Origin: Reticulascus tulasneorum
Lineage: Eukaryota; Ascomycota; Sordariomycetes; Glomerellales; Reticulascaceae
Reading direction: 5' to 3'
DNA: 64,000 bases
NCBI GenBank assembly: GCA_001557505.1
Contig: LSAX01000009.1
Coordinates: 1,550,001-1,614,000, forward strand
Shown: positions 45,426 through 55,857 of the stretch, piece by piece
How the letters are laid out: each line of letters starts with the position of its first letter
Numbering within the stretch: position 1 is the first letter of the stretch
Translations under genes and position numbers: made by a program
The notes under the pieces: model-generated
Seen by the model: only the letters and a program-made list of their open reading frames with translations
What the model was told of the DNA's origin: nothing
Database searches by the model: none

Positions 45426-47495
45426 ATGGCCGACCTTGAAGATGTCAATATGGCAACCCCCATGGAGGTGGTGGATGAGCAGTCTCCGGGCATAACGGAG
45501 GCGCCGCTGAAGGCAAAGAGCCGCCAAAGGCTGCTTCGTGGTATCCATCGCATATCCTCATCGCCGTCTCTCGCTCGTCTGGGCCGTTCTAGGTCTGTGA
45601 GTACCCCTTACCGGACCAGAGGCAGTCTTTCCTGCGTCAGTCTAGCAACAACTACCTCGCCCGGTATCTCGCTAGCAGGCGATTCCTACTTTCCACCCCA
45701 ATCATCCGGATCAGCATACGCAAGTAGCCCCAGTTCGATTCCTGGAACTCCGGCTTCCGAGTTGCTCTATCTTGACGGCATTGAGAGCCGGCTCGCAGTC
45801 CGAAGGATCGAGAATGGAGCATCGACACCCCGGTCACCCGGTCTTCTGACCAGTGCTCTTCCTTCCGATATGAAGTCGTCAACACAAGCTTACGTAGGGA
45901 ATCCAATGATCCCAAAACGGGATTTCAACTTTTGGGAAAATATGCCCCACGAGATCCGGGTACACATATTCGCCTACATGCAGCCCAAGGAACTTGTCCG
46001 AGCTTCTAGGGTCAACAGGACGTTCTACAAGATATGCTTTGATGGGCAGCTGTGGACATGCTTTGATGCGTCCGAGTTTCACCAATACATACCAGCCGAA
46101 TCTCTGGCAAGAATTATTGTTGCTGCCGGGCCGTTCATCAAGGACCTCAACTTGAGAGGCTGTGTCCAGGTCGAGCATTACAAACGCGCAGAGGTGGTAG
46201 TCAAAGCCTGCAAGAACCTGATCAATGCTACACTTCAGGGTTGCCGGAACTTCCAGCGGAACACTTTACACAGCCTGCTGCAAAACAACGAGAAGCTCGC
46301 CAATCTCAATTTGACGGGTTTGACAGCCGTCACGAACCAGTCTTGCAAGATCATAGCCGAATCCTGCCCGCAGCTGGAGATGTTGAATGTCTCCTGGTGC
46401 ACTCATATGACCGCGCAAGGCATCAAGTCGGTCCTCGAAGGATGCAAGAGATTGACTGATCTCCGGGCAGGAGAGATCAAAGGATTCGATAGTGTTGATG
46501 TTGCCGAAACGCTGTTCAAGACCAACAATCTCGAAAGACTCGTTCTAGGCGGGTGCACAGAGCTGAGCGACCGTGCTTTGAAGATAATGGTCCACGGTGT
46601 TGATCCTGAAATCGATATTCTTACAGACCGACCTGTCGTACCACCAAGGAAATGGCGTCATCTCGACCTCAGTCGTTGCTCTCGCCTCACAAGCCAGGGT
46701 GTCCGGGCACTTGGTCACTTCGTTCCCGACCTGGAAGGACTGCAGCTGTCTGGATGCACGGCGTTGGCCGACGGCGCTTTGGAGCCCATACTAGCTTCAA
46801 CCCCTCGACTGACTCATCTGGAGCTTGAAGATCTGGCGGATTTGACCAACAGTCTTCTCTCGGAGCATTTGGCCAAAGCGCCGTGCGCACCGTGGCTAGA
46901 GCATTTGTCAGTCAGTTATTGCGAGAATCTTGGCGACACAGGCATGCTCCCCGTCGTTAAGAACTGCATTCGCCTAAAGAGCATCGATCTGGATAACACT
47001 CGGATCAGTGATCTCGTACTTGCCGAAGCGGCATTCATGGTCAGCAATCGCTCGAAACGGACTGCCGATACCAAGACCAAGCCGATAGTCGGGCTCCACA
47101 TGGCAGTCTACGACTGTCAGAACGTCACCTGGACAGGTATTCGAGAAGTGCTATTCCGGAACGCGCAGATTAAGCAGTCGGTCTTGGACACTGGAAAGTC
47201 CACATATCCATCGGAAATCATTGGACTGAAGTGCTTCTATGGATTCCAAATGACGGTCGATGAGCACACGAAAAGAGTTCTGCGAGGGGACCTGTCTGCC
47301 GCGAGCAGATTAGAGCGCAAATGGGCGGATTACATGCAGGCTAACGAAGAAGCCGGTACAACTGGGGCCGGCATCCGGAGGAGGAGGAGACGGGCCAGAG
47401 AAGCACAGCTTCTCCATGCTGATGAAGAAGAAGGGGGAGCAGCTAATGGAGGGCGCCGACGAGCCAGAACCGTTGCCGCATGTGCAGTTATGTAA
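45426..47495 (+). CDS. F-box and leucine-rich repeat protein (SCF substrate receptor) with CaaX-like end
   Basis: An intronless 689-residue protein. Residues 1-165 are Ser/Pro-rich and likely disordered. The F-box is at about 168-212 (FWENMPHEIRVHIFAYMQ, then RVNRTFYKIC). Next come about a dozen AMN1/FBXL-type leucine-rich repeats to about 560, with repeated LxxLNLxG/CxxxTxxG elements (LANLNLTGLTAVTNQ, LEMLNVSWCTHMTAQG, HLDLSRCSRLTSQGV, GLQLSGCTALADGAL). The F-box binds Skp1, the LRR arc chooses the substrate, and the SCF complex ubiquitinates it. The basic tail (RRRRRAREAQ) ends in Cys-Ala-Val-Met, a CaaX-type farnesylation signal, as in mammalian FBXL2/FBXL20, which are prenylated. The last Met and stop codon overlap GTAAGT (47492-47497), a consensus donor, so a spliced, longer C-terminus cannot be excluded. 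Substrate unknown. Confidence 0.88.
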   Translation: MADLEDVNMATPMEVVDEQSPGITEAPLKAKSRQRLLRGIHRISSSPSLARLGRSRSVSTPYRTRGSLSCVSLATTTSPGISLAGDSYFPPQSSGSAYASSPSSIPGTPASELLYLDGIESRLAVRRIENGASTPRSPGLLTSALPSDMKSSTQAYVGNPMIPKRDFNFWENMPHEIRVHIFAYMQPKELVRASRVNRTFYKICFDGQLWTCFDASEFHQYIPAESLARIIVAAGPFIKDLNLRGCVQVEHYKRAEVVVKACKNLINATLQGCRNFQRNTLHSLLQNNEKLANLNLTGLTAVTNQSCKIIAESCPQLEMLNVSWCTHMTAQGIKSVLEGCKRLTDLRAGEIKGFDSVDVAETLFKTNNLERLVLGGCTELSDRALKIMVHGVDPEIDILTDRPVVPPRKWRHLDLSRCSRLTSQGVRALGHFVPDLEGLQLSGCTALADGALEPILASTPRLTHLELEDLADLTNSLLSEHLAKAPCAPWLEHLSVSYCENLGDTGMLPVVKNCIRLKSIDLDNTRISDLVLAEAAFMVSNRSKRTADTKTKPIVGLHMAVYDCQNVTWTGIREVLFRNAQIKQSVLDTGKSTYPSEIIGLKCFYGFQMTVDEHTKRVLRGDLSAASRLERKWADYMQANEEAGTTGAGIRRRRRRAREAQLLHADEEEGGAANGGRRRARTVAACAVM

Positions 47496-48235
47496 GTAGA
47501 TCGGAGTTGGGGATCAATAGCACAACGAGACTGGAATTTGAGGCGCATGGATGGGGATAGTCAGTTGACTGACATTGAGGGTTTATCATGGGGGAGTTGG
47601 GTCAAGAAGGAGGACTCCTCTTGGGTGTCTTTGGGGCTAGTTTTACATGCGCGATGCTTTGTCTTTCTTCGCAGTATATATGGTTGCATGGGTAGACCAT
47701 GAGGCATAGGAGCCATCTTCCGTTTTCTTGTTTTGTTTCAGCATCGTTGTCTTACTTCATATGTCATGGGATGGTTGGGTGGCAGCTCTCCTTACAACTA
47801 ACTGGCTTGCGTTAGTACATTTGGTTGTGGTTTAGAGTATGACAAGCGGGTTGGCATGATACACGAGACTGTGCTTCGGAATATTTTCTGAGTGTTTACA
47901 TAAATCATTACCTGAACTAAATATCTTCGTACCTTACCTAAAATGAAGGCTAGTGTGTGTAAGTGAGACAGACCGTAAGTACGTACAGCGCAAGCTGCTG
48001 CGAACTCTGTGACCCTCAGCGGGGTAAGGCTGTCAGAAAAAGGCGTATTGCGGTCAATCGACAACGGATAAGATGGATAAGATTAGCGCCATATTATATC
48101 TTCATCCCCCCGGATCTTCGACCCACTTTGCGCTACCTTGGCGGTTTTAATCTTATTTCAACATCTCAGCGCTCAGAGGCGCTCTCTCGCCCAGCGTTCC
48201 CTCCCCCAAACGAAGCCACAAAGTCAATTCCCACG
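47496..48235. other. Intergenic 740 bp
   Basis: 3' flank of the F-box gene and promoter of the phosphatase-like gene, both on the plus strand. Nothing else recognised. Confidence 0.55.
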
Positions 48236-49707
48236 ATGCCGTTGGAAGTAATCTATGTCACGCGTCATGGGGTAAGTTCGATCCCCACCGACCTTCTGGT
48301 CACCTTCATTCGATTCATACCCGATGCGCTCATCATCCTGCTGTCTCGGCGTAGTCGATCCTCGTTGCGACGAGGTCTTCAGGCTGTCACCCAACATGCC
48401 TTGTCCCATTATCTCCACATTCTTTTCCGACAATAGAGCTTGGCATTAACCCATGTAAACCAGTTTCGCTCCAACTGGCTCGTCGACCCCGCAACGGGCA
48501 ACTACAGCGCCAGCATCCGTTCGCCAACTGGAATCTCTGCTGACCCAGAACTCACATCGCACGGTGTCGATCAGGCTAGGGAACTCGGCGCACATCTCAT
48601 GACCGTGGACCCGCCAATCGAAGCCGTGTATTCGAGCCCATATTATCGCTGTCTGCAGACCATAACGCCTTTCGTCCAGCTCAAGGAGGAGGCACTCCAA
48701 CGCCTCAGTGGCGGCTCGAGCGTCCACGCTAGGAACGACCCCATTACCATCCGCCCGGATCATGGCCTCTGTGAATGGTATGGCTCTGCACCTTTCGATC
48801 ACCCAAGCCCCGCATCGCCGGACGTGCTGAAAGGGATGTTCCCTGCCTTCGATGAGGGGTATCAGAGCGCTGTCTTCCCTGCGCGAAGGGGGGAGAGTGT
48901 CGAGCAGTTGTATGAGCGTGTCGCGGCGGGGGTGCAGTCCATTATTAATCAGTGCGACTCCGAGGGAAAGCGGGCGGTAGTGCTGTGTAGCCATGCGGCT
49001 ACTGTTATCGCTCTTGGCAGAGTGCTCACTGGGATTGTGCCTGAGAGTGTCGAAGCCGAGGACTTTCGGGCTTTCACGTGCGGGCTGAGTGTCTATCGCA
49101 GGAAAAGTCTGCCGCAGCAGGGCGAGTCAGTCAGTATGGGCAACGGGGCTGCCACGACCAGTTCATCACGTCAGCATGATGGTAAGGCTAGCTTTTGCAC
49201 GCCACGAGCGAAGAATGATCGTATTACTGACACAAACGACTACTCCTTAGTGGCCAGACCGGATTCTTGGAACAATGGCAGGGGTGTTAGTGGGGGCTGG
49301 TCTTGCGAAGTGAACAGCGATTGCAGTTTCTTGAATGGCGGCGAAGAACGAGGATGGTGAGTTGGACACCTATCTGAAATGTGTTGTGGCTTTCTTCGTT
49401 GCTTTTTGGGAAACTAGCCACCTAATAGTAACATGATCGACCCGCTGTGGACGGCTATGCGGCGTTTCTCCCTGCTTTTCCCAGCCCCCGGCAAAAGCTA
49501 CTCGAGCTTTCTTTGCTTTTTCTTATATTGCATATTTGCAGAAGCTAATGTAGAAACTGCAGGCGGTTTTCAGGAGACGAATCCTTCCACAAGGCGGGCG
49601 AGTCAGGTCAGTCAGATGCTGGAGTGGCCCTCGGCGTTGTTGTGGAGAGCAAGCGGCTCGCAGCTCCAGTGCCTCTCCACAAAGCTGCAGGTAACCATCG
49701 ACTATAG
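48236..49707 (+). CDS. Histidine phosphatase (PGAM) superfamily protein, Tfc7/YNL108C-like
   Basis: Four exons join in phase (48236-48271, 48464-49181, 49251-49356, 49563-49707) to give about 334 residues. The first exon encodes only MPLEVIYVTRHG and its histidine is the phospho-acceptor of the RHG motif; splicing gives RHGFRSNW. SSPYYRCLQT (second Arg) and VLCSHAATVIALGR (second catalytic His) follow. The end reads EERGW-RFSGDESF across the last intron, a C-terminal block I associate with this fungal family. In yeast the related Tfc7 (tau55) is a subunit of TFIIIC and YNL108C is its paralogue of unknown role. The catalytic histidines are intact here, so phosphatase activity is possible. Whether it acts in RNA polymerase III transcription cannot be decided from sequence. 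The 5' exon of 36 nt and the 192-nt first intron make automatic annotation prone to miss the start. Confidence 0.82.
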
Positions 49708-52700
49708 GTGAGTTTATTATTGCCTTTTGTCTTTCTTTTCTGACAATGGGGCCCTATCTGTCAGTGAGATTGGCCATGGCATCTGATGTATGGATCGCAT
49801 CTAATCACGATGCGCATGGCAATACACTACCTGCTACAAATGTCTCTCGTACCAAGAGGTGGAGACAGCCAACCCGTCCAGTCACATTTCAGCTGCATTT
49901 CTTTTTTTCCCTCTCACAAGACCCCTGTCGTTGTCGACGTCCAGGCCGGCACACCACTCCATAGGCCTGGCTTGACTGTCGCTTCTTCCGATGATTCTAG
50001 AATTCTTTCTGTTTAATTGCCGTCACCACAAGCGTTTTAAAATATCATCTATTGGGCGCCAAGTTAGAACGGTCTCTGCTATTCATTGGCGGAAAGTTCC
50101 TGAGGCGGATGTGTCGTGTTATGCGACTATAGTTGCACAGCAACTGACCTCCCGTCCTCGTAGTTGCTTTGCTACGGCTCTCGGAGCCATGTTAGAGCCG
50201 ACATGATCCGTGCCGGTACAGCCCGTGTCAGGTGCAAAGCTTGTTGGGTCAGAGGTGGCTGGCGTGTGCCAGACTTAGACTCGAGGGCATTAGTTAGTGT
50301 CTCACAGTGCACGTCTGCCTGGTATAGACAGTCTCCCCACCACTTTCTCTTTGTTCCTCACAGCTCGATAGGCTCCCTAGGGGGTGGACCTGTGCAACCT
50401 GCATTGAAGAAACGCAGAATCATGGATCTCCCGAGCTATCAATACCACTTGAAGTGGACAATGCAATCAAAAGTGGCAACCCACTCCCTCTCCATTGGAG
50501 CTTCCCATAGCCTAAGCCTGGTAGTCTGGTGACCTCAGGCTGTCATATTTCAGTCTCAGAGCAGCTTGACCTACTGACTCGAGTAGACTGACTATTAGCT
50601 CGCTATTCGTCTTTTCTAGTCCCCCTTGCTGCAGCATTTTGAATGTTTTGTGATATCTTGCTGCGCAAGTGGCGTCAGTCTGCAGCGCTGCGGGGCTTCC
50701 GGTGCGGTCTGCGTCGTGCGTCCTTGAGTTGAAAATGTCGTCTTGCCAAGATGATGTTGGCAAGTCAGATATTCTGCATATATCAGAATGGTGGTGATTG
50801 TGCCGTGGGAAGACTTGGAGGGAACGACGAGTTATGTTGCTGGGAAGGGGGATGAATGGCCCCCAGCCATAAAAGCCTTCTCAGAAGAACCATGGGTGTT
50901 TTTGGTATTTGCAGGGGCTGTATGATGCAAAACGGTCTACCACCAGCCAACGCAGCGCCACAAGGGCATGATGGTCGGCTGAGAGCGAGTCGGCCGTTTT
51001 CAGAGCAACACCTGGGCACTGTGGCGTAGGACGCTTCTGCCAGACAATGGCAAAGCCTATTCTTGTTGGACGACGCACTGCTGCCGATCGACTGAAACCC
51101 CGAGTCGGGCCTTATCAGTTTTGAAATTTTAATAATAGTAATGAGATGAGGCCGCTTGGGTGAGAGCATCATGGCCAGCCGCGAGGCGCCAGCCAAGGGA
51201 GGGATAGAATGGACAGCTCTGGCTTTGTAGGATCTCCAGACGTGCCAGGTTTGCAAGTCTCGCCTGAACACCGACGAAAGACAGTACCTTTGGAGATGAA
51301 GTCCAAATGAGGAAATACAGTCCGGGTCTGCGAGATCATTTGTTCCATTACGAAGAATCGAGTTGGTAGCAGGCACATGATGGCGCCCCTTGGCCTGTGC
51401 TGCTCGACTGGCTGTTCTGAATCACTGCCTACAGATCGAGATCTGCTCCCGGGATGGTGTACAGACAACGTAAAGCTTCGGCACGAATCTCTAGATTCCG
51501 AGATGTGGTGAAGCTCGAGAGCAGACGAAGGTCTGCTTTTTCTATCTCGGAAAGACCCTGGCTCTGCTTGCACGTATGACTAGGCTAGGTGCAGAACTAG
51601 TGTGCGTGGGCATGGATCAGAGGATCGACGGAGAGGGTAGGCATTACCATGGCCGCCTTTCACGAGAATAACTGAGGGCGCAAGCCTGCAACCTATGTGC
51701 CGCATCTTGTGGGCAACCCACAGAACCGCTGGTGGCTGTCCCCCAGAGAGGGTCATCCCAGCGTCTTGCAGAGAGCGGACACGGGCCACTGAAAGGCAGG
51801 AGAGGACACGGCACACCAGAAAAGCAAACAGTACACCGCCTTTACTGGCTCATAGGCTTGGGCTATCTCGTGCTGGCTTTGTGGGGAACCCGGGCACACT
51901 CTCCCGCGAAACAGCCTAAGTGGGCAGACAGTAGTGGTTCGTCTAGCTCGAGATCTAGATGGCTGTCATAACTGTTGCAACTTTTAAGCTAGTCACGCAA
52001 TCATAACTGCCCGCCGAAACCTTAATGTTGAGATAACGGACGACACTCGCTGAAAAAGCTCCCCCACAAACCAAACGGACAGGAAGGCCACGGCGGGAGC
52101 GAGTGTGGCTGATCGCGGCTCAACGTCAACCACCTCGTGGGCATCTCCACAATCCTCTGCGTCATCGGCTCTTTGCAAACTGACAGGACATTTGGTCTGC
52201 CTCACCACTGGAAATGGCGAGAGCGTCACCGAGTGTTTGAGCGAGCATAATCATTGCAATTATGCGAAGTGCTACACTAAAAAGTCTAGCTGCACAAGCC
52301 CCCCTGCTCCCCCCCAAATCAATACGTATCCAGGCACTCGGGACGGCCTCTTATTGAACCGGGGCGGATTGTTCAGCCACTCCATATGCATGTAGGGGTG
52401 GGTAGCCAATGAACGTGGTGCGTTGGTTTGGGACACTCGACGACAAGTCGATATGTTACACAGCATTCCTCCTCACAGTGGCAAGAGCGGGCCTTTCTAC
52501 AACTCGCAGTCCTTGATACCTCTATAGTGTGACAACCTGTGTGGGTACTAGTTGAGACCCAATTACGGCCTGCAGATAACAAGCCTTCAGATCGAGGACA
52601 ACCACGCCTAAGGCTGGGATTGAAAACGCTGCGTGAGGTACTTGGTACTTTTTGGACTGGGATAACTCTCCCTTGGGAACTACTGTATGTGCCAACTACG

Positions 52701-53463
52701 GCCGCAGCTCATCATGGCCAACACGCTAGTTTTGCACTCGCCTTGCCACACTCTCTCCAAGGCACTTTTTCATTCTAGGCCGGGGTACCCCGATGCCCGC
52801 ATGGCCGCATCCCATATCTATTCATGCCCTTGTTAGTGCTGCCGTGGCTCATTCATCGACATCCATGTCTACACCCTCCGAACTCTCCCATCTCTCCATC
52901 TCTCTTTTCTCTCAAAGACCGGGGTGTAGCAACAGGAGTGGATAATGCGAGAAGCTTCGTGACTCGGTACGCGAGAAGTGACAGATTCAGACACCCGCAG
53001 GAGATGCTCAAGGATCAACGAAGACTGGGCGTCTGCATCTTTCGCTGGTGTCGGAATAAGAAACCCACTCTCGCACTTTCTCATACACCTTCGCTGTGCA
53101 GGTCCCGTCGTCTGGTGGAGGCGATAGAGCTTCCCTGACTTATAGGAAGAAGCAAACCCGAGACATCAGATCAAGGTCTTTCCGTGGTCCGTGATCCGCG
53201 CACCGTGGATCCTTTTTTCCTTGTCTGCCGAAAAGAAGAAAAGGATATAATAACACTGATTCATCGCGGATGGGGTGTCTGAATCCAGGGTCTGATCCAT
53301 TGTCTTCATCAATGACTCGTCTCGCATCGCCTCTGCCCTCCTAACACAAAACACCTTCCCTTTTCCCTTCATCACTCTTCAACATCGATAAGCATCCATC
53401 TGTGGGCCGTTCCGTTGACATCTCCTCGTCTCCTGATCTCTTCTCCACTTTCTTGTCGATACG
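49708..53463. other. Intergenic 3.75 kb, no recognised gene
   Basis: The longest frame, 50783-51376 on the minus strand, starts with GTG and has no recognisable domain; an overlapping frame at 51169-51573 differs in phase. The right end is pyrimidine-rich, typical of a fungal promoter and leader (52860-53460). Confidence 0.5.
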
Positions 53464-54748
53464 ATGTATGTCGGCATGCGAGAGTTGCTGCCGTCTGCGG
53501 GTCGGCTGCCTACTCCGCCTTGTAACGACTCGACGGACGAGAGGACTCCTCGTTTTCTCCCCGACACAAGGTCGCTGATGTCCGAGGACAGGATGGACGT
53601 CAACATGCTTGATGGCCCAAGGCCTGGTCAGAACGCCGAGGTCGAAGTAGCCACGACACTGGCTTCTCTGTCTGCGACAACCCTTCCGTTATCTAGCCTA
53701 CCAGCGTCACCAACCTACAGGTACGCGGGAAGGTTTGAAGGTGAGGTTTGCGGTCCTCATGATGTTCGACGAGACTAACAAACCGTGAAGGCAACTCCTT
53801 CTCCAGCGGCTCATCTTTCTCGGCTCCGGAGTCCACCACTCCGGAGCTCCCATCACTTAGCAGGTTCAGCCAACAATCGCCGTCTAGGTCTGGTACACAG
53901 GTTACACTACCACGACTGCTGGAACTAGACATGAACCTAAACCTCTGCCATCCCCATAATGCATCAGAAGGACGGCGAGGCAGTGACGTCCCAATCCAAT
54001 CTGTGAAGATGGAATCGATGGAATCCCCATACCCATATTCCAGGACATTCTCCTCTCCCATCATTCCTCGAGATCAGCTCCCCTCGCCTCCGCTAAGTCA
54101 CCGCGGTCGGAGTCCCGCCGTTCATCTCCCCCAGGTTTACCCTCCAATCCATGCCAGCCAATCCTACCACTCCGAACTACCACGCGTCCACCAGCCCATC
54201 CGTCGTCCACGGAGGCCAGCCACCGGCGACCGCTGCAACATCAAGTACACAACGGAGCAGGTTGACTTCATTCTCTACTGGAACAAGAACAAGGGTCTCG
54301 CGTGGAAAGACGTCGAGGACAAGTTCGATGCCTACTTCCCCAGTGAACGCATATCTGGCCACAAGCGAGCGGTTGGCGGCCTGCAGGGCGTGCTCTACCG
54401 CAAGAACAAAGAGATCCCCCTGATCGACGAGCAGGGCCTCCTCATGTTTGACCACAACGACAACCTCGTCACGATGGCCTTGAAGGTCCGCGACCAGAAG
54501 AAGATGACTGGAGATAATGCCATTCTCGGCTTACTGGAGACGCATCCTGAACGTGCAATCAAGTACCCCTGGGTTGAACGGGTGGACAAGCAGAAGATTT
54601 GGAGGGTTGGTAAGTCAAGCCTCTACTATCTCCTATTACTTCGGTGTATTAACCATCTCGGGCAGGTCAAGATCGTGAAAGACAGCTCAGGGATGCAGAA
54701 CTAAGAAAGCGGAAGAAGACAGTCATGCGACGAAATTCGAAGCTTTGA
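53464..54748 (+). CDS. Conserved fungal protein with SANT/Myb-like putative DNA-binding domain
   Basis: Three exons (53464-53740, 53791-54609, 54666-54748) give about 392 residues. The first donor is the GTGAGG at 53741, not the nearer GTACGC at 53721, because only it keeps the frame (junction RFEG-NSFSS). The 50-nt intron has a GACTAACA branch site. Residues 1-240 are Ser/Pro-rich. The conserved part, about 243-300, reads IKYTTEQVDFILYWNKNKGL, then AWKDVEDKFDAYFPSER, and then the repeat-like GLQGVLYRKN, a three-helix Trp-containing pattern reminiscent of SANT/Myb or trihelix domains. The protein ends in a very basic tail (LRKRKKTVMRRNSK), a likely nuclear signal. I know related unnamed proteins in filamentous ascomycetes. 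A role as a transcriptional regulator is inference. Confidence 0.8.
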
Positions 54749-55857
54749 TGACACTCCATCCTCAATTTCCTTCCGAATCCAACCACCGACACACATCTCT
54801 ACCTACCTGTCCATCTCCTTATTTACCTGGTATTCTTAGGAGCTGGTTTCTGGAAACCAACAACATCATCCTTTACGACCTCATTTCATTTACTGTTTGT
54901 GCTGAACATCTCACTTTCCAACAAGGGAGGGGGCCCTTGTTGATGGAACATCAGGAGATCGTTTTAGTGTCTGTAACAATTATCCATATATACAAAAACC
55001 TGGTGTCGGACCTTTCTCTTCGCTACGAAGCTAATGCTGGGACGGGGAATGGCATGGAGGGCTGACGGCCGGCGTTCTCCAATGTACGCATGTACACATG
55101 TACTTTTTGAACGGGAACAGTTGAGTTTTCACTCGGCGTTCCACTGGGGGGGTGGGACTTCTTTGTGTGTGAAATGGGTTGGGATGCGGAAATGGGTCGG
55201 CAAACCGTGTGTTTTTTTTTGGTGCCGATTCGGAGCACTCGGGGAAGGGGACAAAGGCAGGAGCACCCTTCAGTATCATGTTCCTAATGAAGGCTCGCTT
55301 ATTAAAGCGACGCTCGCGTACATAGATATGCTGACAAGGACATTTGTCAAGCAATGTTGAACTGTGCCATCTCCAGAGCCGTGACTGTGTCCCTCGCGAC
55401 GGGCCAACAAGCTGTGGCAGTGTTATGCTGGAAATGAGATGTGATGGCCGCCGTTGCGACCTCGCATCTGCTCCTGGAGCCTGTTGCGGGGACAAGGCGA
55501 GCCAACAACATGATTGAGTGGGCGGAAGAGGGACTCATTGATGGTTAAGAGGAGATTGGCTTGTAGTAGCGTCTGCTCGCTTCCAGACGGTCGGGACGCT
55601 TTATTACTTCGTGTGGACACCCTGTCAAGTTATTTTTGTCCCGTCCCCAACGGACTAGCTTGAAATTTGGGGCCGGCGGTGAGGCCTGGAGCCAAGAAAC
55701 AAGACACTTCTGGCCTCCTTGGTCTTCTTTCGAGGGAAGGGCTATACAGGAGCGAGGCTGGGTTCGTCATCCAACAATATAAGTATACACCCAGAGTATC
55801 TGCCGGGCAGCAACCAACAGCACAGCCGACATCAGACAGCCTTCACGATCACCAACC
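54749..55857. other. Convergent intergenic 1.1 kb
   Basis: Contains the 3' flanks of the gene at 53464 (+) and of the RabGAP gene (-). Overlapping short frames on both strands around 55023-55620 have no recognisable domain. Confidence 0.55.

Noticed and set aside
48272..48463. Frame through the first intron of the phosphatase-like gene starting at 48440
   Set aside because: It omits the catalytic RHG exon; the GTAAGT donor and the CAG at 48463 give the conserved RHGFRSNW junction.
50783..51376. 197-codon minus-strand frame in the 49.7-53.5 kb gap
   Set aside because: Starts with GTG, has no domain, and about 0.4 frames of this length are expected by chance in the window.
53721..53790. Alternative donor GTACGC for the first intron of the gene at 53464
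   Set aside because: It leaves the downstream exon out of frame; GTGAGG at 53741 keeps the frame.
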